Below are positions 58,776-64,000 of a stretch of 64,000 nt of DNA, piece after piece. The stretch is from Halichondria panicea (lineage: Eukaryota; Porifera; Demospongiae; Suberitida; Halichondriidae). The notes beneath the pieces are model-generated. The model searched no databases, was not told the DNA's origin, and saw nothing but the letters and a program-made list of their open reading frames with translations. The stretch spans positions 6,642,071 to 6,706,070 of the forward strand of contig NC_087380.1 of the NCBI RefSeq assembly GCF_963675165.1. The letters run 5' to 3'. A program made the translations under genes and the position numbers. Position 1 is the stretch's first letter. Each line of letters starts with the position of its first letter.

Positions 58776-58957
58776 ATGGCTACCGTCCTCTCAATGAAGT
58801 CCCTGGAGGAGCTCTGTTTCACTCACGTAGCAATGACACTGGAGCAATCAATACTCGACTGACTCTCTGTCACTACTGCCTAAAGGTTTCAGAGTACAGC
58901 TACTCCACAAGATACCAATTATTGACGTTTGTCGACTGGAAGATACCGAATTGACTA
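58776..58957 (+). pseudogene. F-box-like / LRR cluster copy 5, truncated
   Basis: MATVLSMKSLEELCFTHV, then a 4-bp duplication (CAATCAAT) causing a stop after EQSILD. Homology continues out of frame to GAAGATACCGAATTGAC, where the 58958 element cuts it off. Confidence 0.9.
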
Positions 58958-59581
58958 CTGCCCTTTGCAGCTCACTAGGAAGTTTAGGGAAAATAGTAAA
59001 TTGCAAAAAACCACTTGAGATAAGTGTAACAGTTTACATAAGTAAACCACAATACTATAGAGCCCTCTAACCCTTTCCTTGCCATTCGTGAAATCTGGAA
59101 CAGGAGCGTCTTTAGGTCGATCAATTAGTGTGGATCCGGCCTCACCACGCCTCCATGTCATTCTATTAGTCTAGATCCGGCTAGCAATTCTAGCTGGGAC
59201 TCCCAGTTCTAGCTCGTTTTGTTTAGCGTGTCAGAGACTGGGAGAAGATGATTGGCACTCCTTGGCTCCTTTGGATGTACAGCTGTCCAGATCCCTAGAA
59301 CATACCCTCCATTCTGACGAGTTATCAGTGCATAGGGTGCTTACTAGATTCTTGCCAGCCAGTACAGTTCAAGCTACACACAGCACCGCTCAACTATTCT
59401 CTACCCCATTATCTAGCTAAATCTGGTCCAACTACATGTAGACAGCAGACACAGCTAGTTAATTCAGTAAAGCCAGGGGTAGCCCTACTTCTACGGTTGT
59501 TCAGTACCCACGGTAACAATTCCTCGATCTGGGCTGGGCTAACTAGTTGAGCCACGCCTCCCAATTCTCAAGGCTAGGTAC

Positions 59582-60137
59582 ATCCGACTAGAAAAACATT
59601 TGCAATGTGAAAAATTGCTAGGATTGGCCAGGGGAACCACAAAAAAGCGTGGGAACAAGAAATCAGACGAGAGCATAACTCCAATCCGTTACAACGTCAA
59701 TCACATGTATACTGGTAGTTTTCCCATGTTTTCCCAGCCAATATGCCACGCAATTTTTACTGGTGGAGTGATGACCAATCCCTATATATATTTATTATAC
59801 ATCCATTTTAGAATGTGGGGCACATAATCATGATGATTTGTGATGAATTGATGTTCCTAATACATGCAGTGTTGAGCACAGGTACACACAGTCCATCCAT
59901 GCGTAGTAACATGCACGGACCGTACTGGTGACTGCATGGAATGATGTGGTGGATGGAAGCTGATAGGTGGATCTGGAACACAGTCTATTATTTAATATAC
60001 TATGTATTGTACATGTTCATGACGTTGTAACGGATTGGAGTTATGCTCTCGTCTGATTTCTTGTTCCCACGCTTTTTTGTGGTTCCCCTGGCCAATCCTA
60101 GCAATTTTTCACATTGCAAATGTTTTTCTAGTCGGAT
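59582..60137. mobile_element. MITE with 118-bp perfect inverted repeats
   Basis: 59582-59699 and 60020-60137 are reverse complements with no mismatch seen (start ATCCGACTAGAAAAACATTT). The core of 320 bp is non-coding. Identical arms imply very recent insertion or frequent arm conversion. Confidence 0.92.
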
Positions 60138-60994
60138 TCCCTTTCTTTTTCAGTACAGTTTACGTATCATGACATGCATAAAGTGGAACGTCAAGAGGCA
60201 GTACAAGAAGAGAAGACAGGACTAATCAGATATCTTCTGGAATATCTCTGGACTAATAATTATAGTATAATGAGTAATAATTTATTGCTTGATAATTATG
60301 TTGAATTTGCGAATCAGTATTAAATGACAGCCATTTTAAGAGCATGATATCTAGCCAGTGCATATAGCATGCCTGTCAGAGAAAGGGAGCTAGAGCTGAA
60401 CAGTGTGAAGAAAAGGAACACCTCAGGCTCTGGAAAAGCACTGCTGCACTGATTTTAGGCGCACGGTTTATTAGCCACGCCTATCTATTATTATTGGCCA
60501 CAACGCAATTGCTGAGTCATTAAAGATGGCGGAATTGTCTAGGTAAGAGAAATAGAGACTGAGAGGTCATTTGCCTCGTGGAAGCAATCGCAAATCTGAA
60601 GAAGCGCTTTGTAATCCAGGTTGTAGTCGTTTGGAAACCCTGTGCAGAATGTCCTGGAGATGGCTGTACTTGGAGTAAATGCTGGGCAAGAAACTTACTT
60701 ACTTACTCACTTACTTACTTACTTACTTAGTCAGTCAGACAAAGAGCGGTGAAACGTCGAAATAGTGCAATTTTTAAAATGAAAATATTCATTCATTAAA
60801 ATGTTTATGGATTATGAAATGAGAGATACAAAGAGAGAAAAGGCTAAATAAACTATCTGTTCAGCCAGTTTCTTGATGTGGCCTTTCCCTGCAGAGATAG
60901 AACAGTTTGAACATGAGTCAAAATAATTGAAATATTGCTAAACACGGGCAAACCCACTGCCAATCCTATGTAAAACCTACTGGTTTTACTAATG
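60138..60994 (+). other. Possible captured host-gene pieces
   Basis: 60141-60153 is a strong acceptor (CTTTCTTTTTCAG), followed by 24 codons ending in a stop (60154-60225, MTCIKWNVKRQYKKRRQD). 300 bp later AAAGATGGCGGAATTGTCTAG|GTAAGAG (60526-60542) looks like a first coding exon (MAELS) with a consensus donor. The related copy at 32985-32995 has none of this 1.4-kb block. So a terminal exon of one gene and a first exon of the next seem to have been carried into the repeat; neither is identified. Confidence 0.45.
60691..60729. repeat. (ACTT)n microsatellite
   Basis: About nine ACTT units with one ACTC variant. Confidence 0.9.
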
Positions 60995-62058
60995 TCTCTG
61001 TCTAGCTGCTTCTTCAGCTTCTTGCTCAGTTTTGTGGCTTAGAGAAAGGCCAGCTACTCAGGGGGAAGAGTCGAGATGAAAGTCTGGCAGCCAGGTGACG
61101 TCCAAACGGTCAGTTATTCTTTCCACCAACTTTTTAATCTAGTCTAGTCCTGCTTGCACTGCTACTACTACTGCTACTCTTCCTACTACTACTATACTAC
61201 TGCTACTCTTCCTAGCTAGTCAAAGGTTTCTTTTTTATTTTTTTTATTTTATAACTACATATGCACAAAGAGACATCAAAGCTTACATCAAAGGACACAG
61301 ATTTTTAGCCTACTTGACTGATAAGGCCGTTACCTAGACTACAGTTTGTTTGTCAGGGAGGAGCTCACATACAACTTCATCTAATTCATCATAACGATTC
61401 GTTACCGTTGTTGTAATTTCTACAACAGATTGCCAAGGAAAGAGGGGACCAAGTTTAAATTTTGGAATAGACCAGATCTTTATGTTTTGTTGTTGTAGTT
61501 TTTCACGCTATTATTTTGTTGTAGCTCACGTAAGCTTACGTGAAGTTTTGGCAAATAGTATTACTGTAAAATGCAAAAAACCCCTGTGTAACAGTTTACA
61601 GCTAAACCACAACTTGGCCAAATCTCTATCTATAAGTACTAAGTTTGGGCTGTAGGAGTAGCTTGATTACGACATAACTGCCTGTTTGTCTAGCTATTTT
61701 TTGTTGACTGAGAAACAGCCTGCTGCTGAACCAGTCTCCAATTCTCTGCCACAATGACATAGTACGTCACTTAACTGCTCTTGATAAGGATTAGTTTTTC
61801 ATGATTACCCAACTATAGTAGTTTATGCTGAAAACTGTACTAAGGTATATACTATAATCCACATAAAGATCTGAATCTTCTGTTCCAAAATTTATACTTT
61901 GTCCCTTGTTCTATAGTATTGTGGTTAACTTGTGTAAACTGTTACACTTATCTCAAGTGGTTTTTTGCAATTTACTATTTGCTCCAAACTTCCAAGTGAG
62001 CTTCAAAGGGCAGTACATATTCTACTACCGTTTTGAGACATCACAAGCTGCTAACCAT

Positions 62059-62399
62059 AGCCCCGTTTACACGACACCTAATCCGGGTCGAATCTGGATT
62101 GAATCCGGGTCAGATTTTTCTGAGTAGTGGGCATAGTAAAATGACCACTAATTTCATTTGCGCAAACATTGGACTGATAGGAAGCTACAGGCTTACTCTA
62201 GAAACACCCACGAACATGTACAACACCTCAGAATTAGCCCTTTGCGCTTACAGCTAAACCGCTTCTGACACAATCTGAACCACCTCCAAAGGTGGGTTGG
62301 CTAATCCGGATTAGAACCCGGATAAGGGCTGTTTACACGAATGTGGTTAAGTTTAATCCAGATTCCAACCCGGATTAAAGGCCTCGTGTAAACGGGGCT
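62059..62399. mobile_element. MITE with AGCCCCGTTTACACGA ends
   Basis: 341 bp. The 16-bp perfect ends extend to about 40 bp imperfectly (TAATCCGGGT words). CAT on both sides (62056-62058, 62400-62402). The homologous stretch at 14570-14590 lacks it. Confidence 0.85.
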
Positions 62400-63286
62400 C
62401 ATGACACTCTAATTAACCACGTAAAAGTGGGCGTACAATAACTGTACGCCCACTCTTAATTAAGCTTGTGGTTGATTAAAGCGGCATTGGTTTGTGGTTT
62501 GCAGCTGCTGATGTCATCAAAACAGTAAATTATGTAGCTTTTCAGTGTTATCTCATCTCAGCAATGGAATAAGCATATAGGATTTTCTTGGTATCAACAT
62601 GTAGTCCATTTATCTGTTAACTTACTATAGAAATTTGAAAGCTAAGCTATTAATTTTTCAGAAGTTATTACTCTAACCAAAAGTGTACCTAAAAACCAGT
62701 AAATCATGAATTATTATAGACACTGTGAACATATGTAAGACCCATAAAGGGATGGTCAGGATACCTAAACCATTGAACAATTATGTGATGCAGTCTAGGA
62801 CTTTAGCTGTACAAGATTACTGTTTTATTACTCTAACCGATTACCCACTATATATAACAATTTGCTGTTGTTCTATTAATCACCACAAACCCACCACCTT
62901 ATGTTTCCTTGGAAACATTTTGAGTATGTTGTAGCTTGGTCATTCACCTCCACATTGGTATCAACACCATTTCTTAGAATTGTTCCAATCGAAAGATATT
63001 TACATTTAAGTACAGCTACTCACAAATTTGTGGTAATTATACTCTCTACATATAAGCTGTATATTATGTATTCATGAATATAAAGGTGAAACCTGCAAAG
63101 TTGTGCAATAAGTTGCTGAGGGAAATTAAGCTTATTTATAGGCTCTGTGCGTGGAAACCGACACTAATGCAGGCACATGTGATCACTATAAATGTTAGCA
63201 TGTTTGTGTTATCTTTATAACTTCTCCAGGCCTGTAATCTGAAATCTGAAAAGCACCGAAGCTGAATTAAACTATTTCAACAATTA
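62400..63286. repeat. Inverted relative of the FARSA intron 11 repeat block
   Basis: 62401-62515 repeats 14580-14700 (a palindromic module around GTGGGCGTACAATAACTG). 62515-62640 repeats 14440-14560 inverted. 62640-62740 repeats 13740-13860 inverted. 62740-62990 repeats 12430-12650 inverted. No gene seen until 63287. Confidence 0.7.
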
Positions 63287-63961
63287 ATGGGTACGTTCTT
63301 TCTATAGTTGCTTATATAATAAGCATAGTTCGTGGCTTACATGTATATAGCTACATTTGTAAGTTGTGTATACATAACTGTATGCATGCATGGCTGCATG
63401 TGTCTCTGCACATGTTGATCCTAATTCCATGTATATAATATAGCTACTGGATTCGGAATCAAAACCAAGTATAGTGTACCATGTGCAAACAAGATATCTC
63501 TTGATCTGAATTGCTGGGATAATTGGAAAGCATACAATGGGAAACTCGAAGGCTACATCTACAAAGCAACTCATGGCTGCCATAAGGGTCTTTGCATCCG
63601 ACAACTTGACAACACCGATAATATTGCCAGATTGGATCTTAACCTGATTGATAAACAGTCTTCCTGGGCAGTAAATATAGTTCCTTGTCAGTGGCGTCCA
63701 GAAGATCTCCCTCTTTTTCGAACCACAGACACTTGGAACCTGACATTACTGATAACAGCCTTGATTAATTTTGGGTCATCTTTTGGCAATTGGAATCTTT
63801 GCTGTAGCAATTGCCACAAATGGTCCAGTGGCTTTGTTGAATATATTCAAGATTCTAACAAGTACGAAATCTTGAAAGCAAAAAATGATGTACAAATTCA
63901 GGATGGGATGGAACTTATAAGATACAGCAAAAGAAATGACTGCAAATTAGAATATGTATGA
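63287..63961 (+). CDS. Small two-exon gene, 173 residues, function unknown
   Basis: Exon 1 is only ATGG (63287-63290, donor GTACGT). The intron is 63291-63443 (acceptor TATAATATAG). Exon 2, 63444-63961, joins in phase to give MATGFGIKTKYSVPC and then a Trp/Cys-rich globular protein: CWDNWKAYNGKLEGYIY, ATHGCHKGLCIRQLDN, SSWAVNIVPCQWRPEDLPLF, GNWNLCCSNCHKWSSGF, ending CKLEYV. No signal peptide or membrane helix. About nine cysteines, including CCSNC, could bind metal or form disulfides. I do not recognise the family. The four-base first coding exon is unusual; a longer alternative first exon cannot be excluded. The nearest poly(A) site may lie beyond the window. Confidence 0.6.
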
Positions 63962-64000
63962 TAATGACAAACAATAGCAGTAAACCTATAATTTTTATAC

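Larger units (their letters stand above)
58958..62013. mobile_element. 3.06-kb element with ~100-bp inverted ends and TA target
   Basis: Left end CTGCCCTTTGCAGCTCAC... and right end ...CTTCAAAGGGCAG are complementary over about 105 bp with gaps (shared AATAGTAAATTGCAAAAAAC and CACTTGAGATAAGTGTAACA). TA lies on both sides. It contains a second copy of the outer hAT-like sequence (59071-59582 and 60995-61440). No transposase seen. The TA flank suggests Tc1/mariner-type mobility; tentative. Confidence 0.65.

Overview
The window is animal nuclear DNA: AT-rich, with spliced genes using GT/AG junctions, and dense with transposons. The proteins (GAK kinase, cytosolic phenylalanyl-tRNA synthetase alpha, RING/zinc-finger/MATH TRAF) are metazoan. 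Short introns, tightly packed divergent genes and a lineage-specific F-box-like/LRR family suggest an early-branching animal, most likely a demosponge. That assignment is inference. All coordinates come from reading the sequence by eye, with splice phases checked by hand.

Layout. (1) 1-6191, minus strand: the 5' half of a cyclin-G-associated kinase (GAK) gene, 14 exons, running off the left edge. Its tenth intron carries an intronless plus-strand gene (1548-1943) for a small Cys/His hydrolase resembling bacterial Tae4/NlpC-type amidases. (2) 6532-15777, plus: a complete 12-exon FARSA gene, divergent from GAK, whose introns hold a minisatellite and several DNA transposons with readable target-site duplications (TSDs). 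(3) 16591-20946: a divergent pair of MATH-domain genes, a short two-exon TRAF-like protein (minus) and a full 556-residue TRAF (plus). (4) 20947-34240: nested mobile DNA. An outer hAT-like element (22336-33656, TSD GTCCT) contains a 9.03-kb element (22402-31433, TSD GTCC) carrying a decayed, spliced DDE-integrase gene, and a further hAT-like element (31940-32889, TSD GGTAG). (5) 34815-39016: two FARSA pseudogene copies of different age in permuted order (exons 9-12, then 1 and 4-7). (6) 39464-41395: a Crypton-like tyrosine-recombinase element with two frameshifts, flanked by palindromic modules and preceded by a CRE-containing tandem array. (7) 42177-58957: a tandem cluster of five members of an F-box-like/LRR family. 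Copies 1 and 3 are intact; 2, 4 and 5 are broken. The cluster looks like a duplicated two-gene block and is full of MITEs and tyrosine-recombinase debris. (8) 58958-62013: a 3-kb element with ~100-bp inverted ends, containing a second copy of the outer hAT-like sequence, a MITE with 118-bp inverted repeats, and what look like pieces of a captured host gene. (9) 63287-63961: a small complete two-exon gene of unknown function.

The host genes have unrelated roles: clathrin uncoating, translation and TRAF signalling. The strongest leads are the integrase-bearing 9-kb element, the palindrome-flanked tyrosine-recombinase elements, the bacterial-type amidase-like gene nested in GAK, and the expanding F-box-like/LRR cluster. 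No RNA gene or CRISPR array was recognised.
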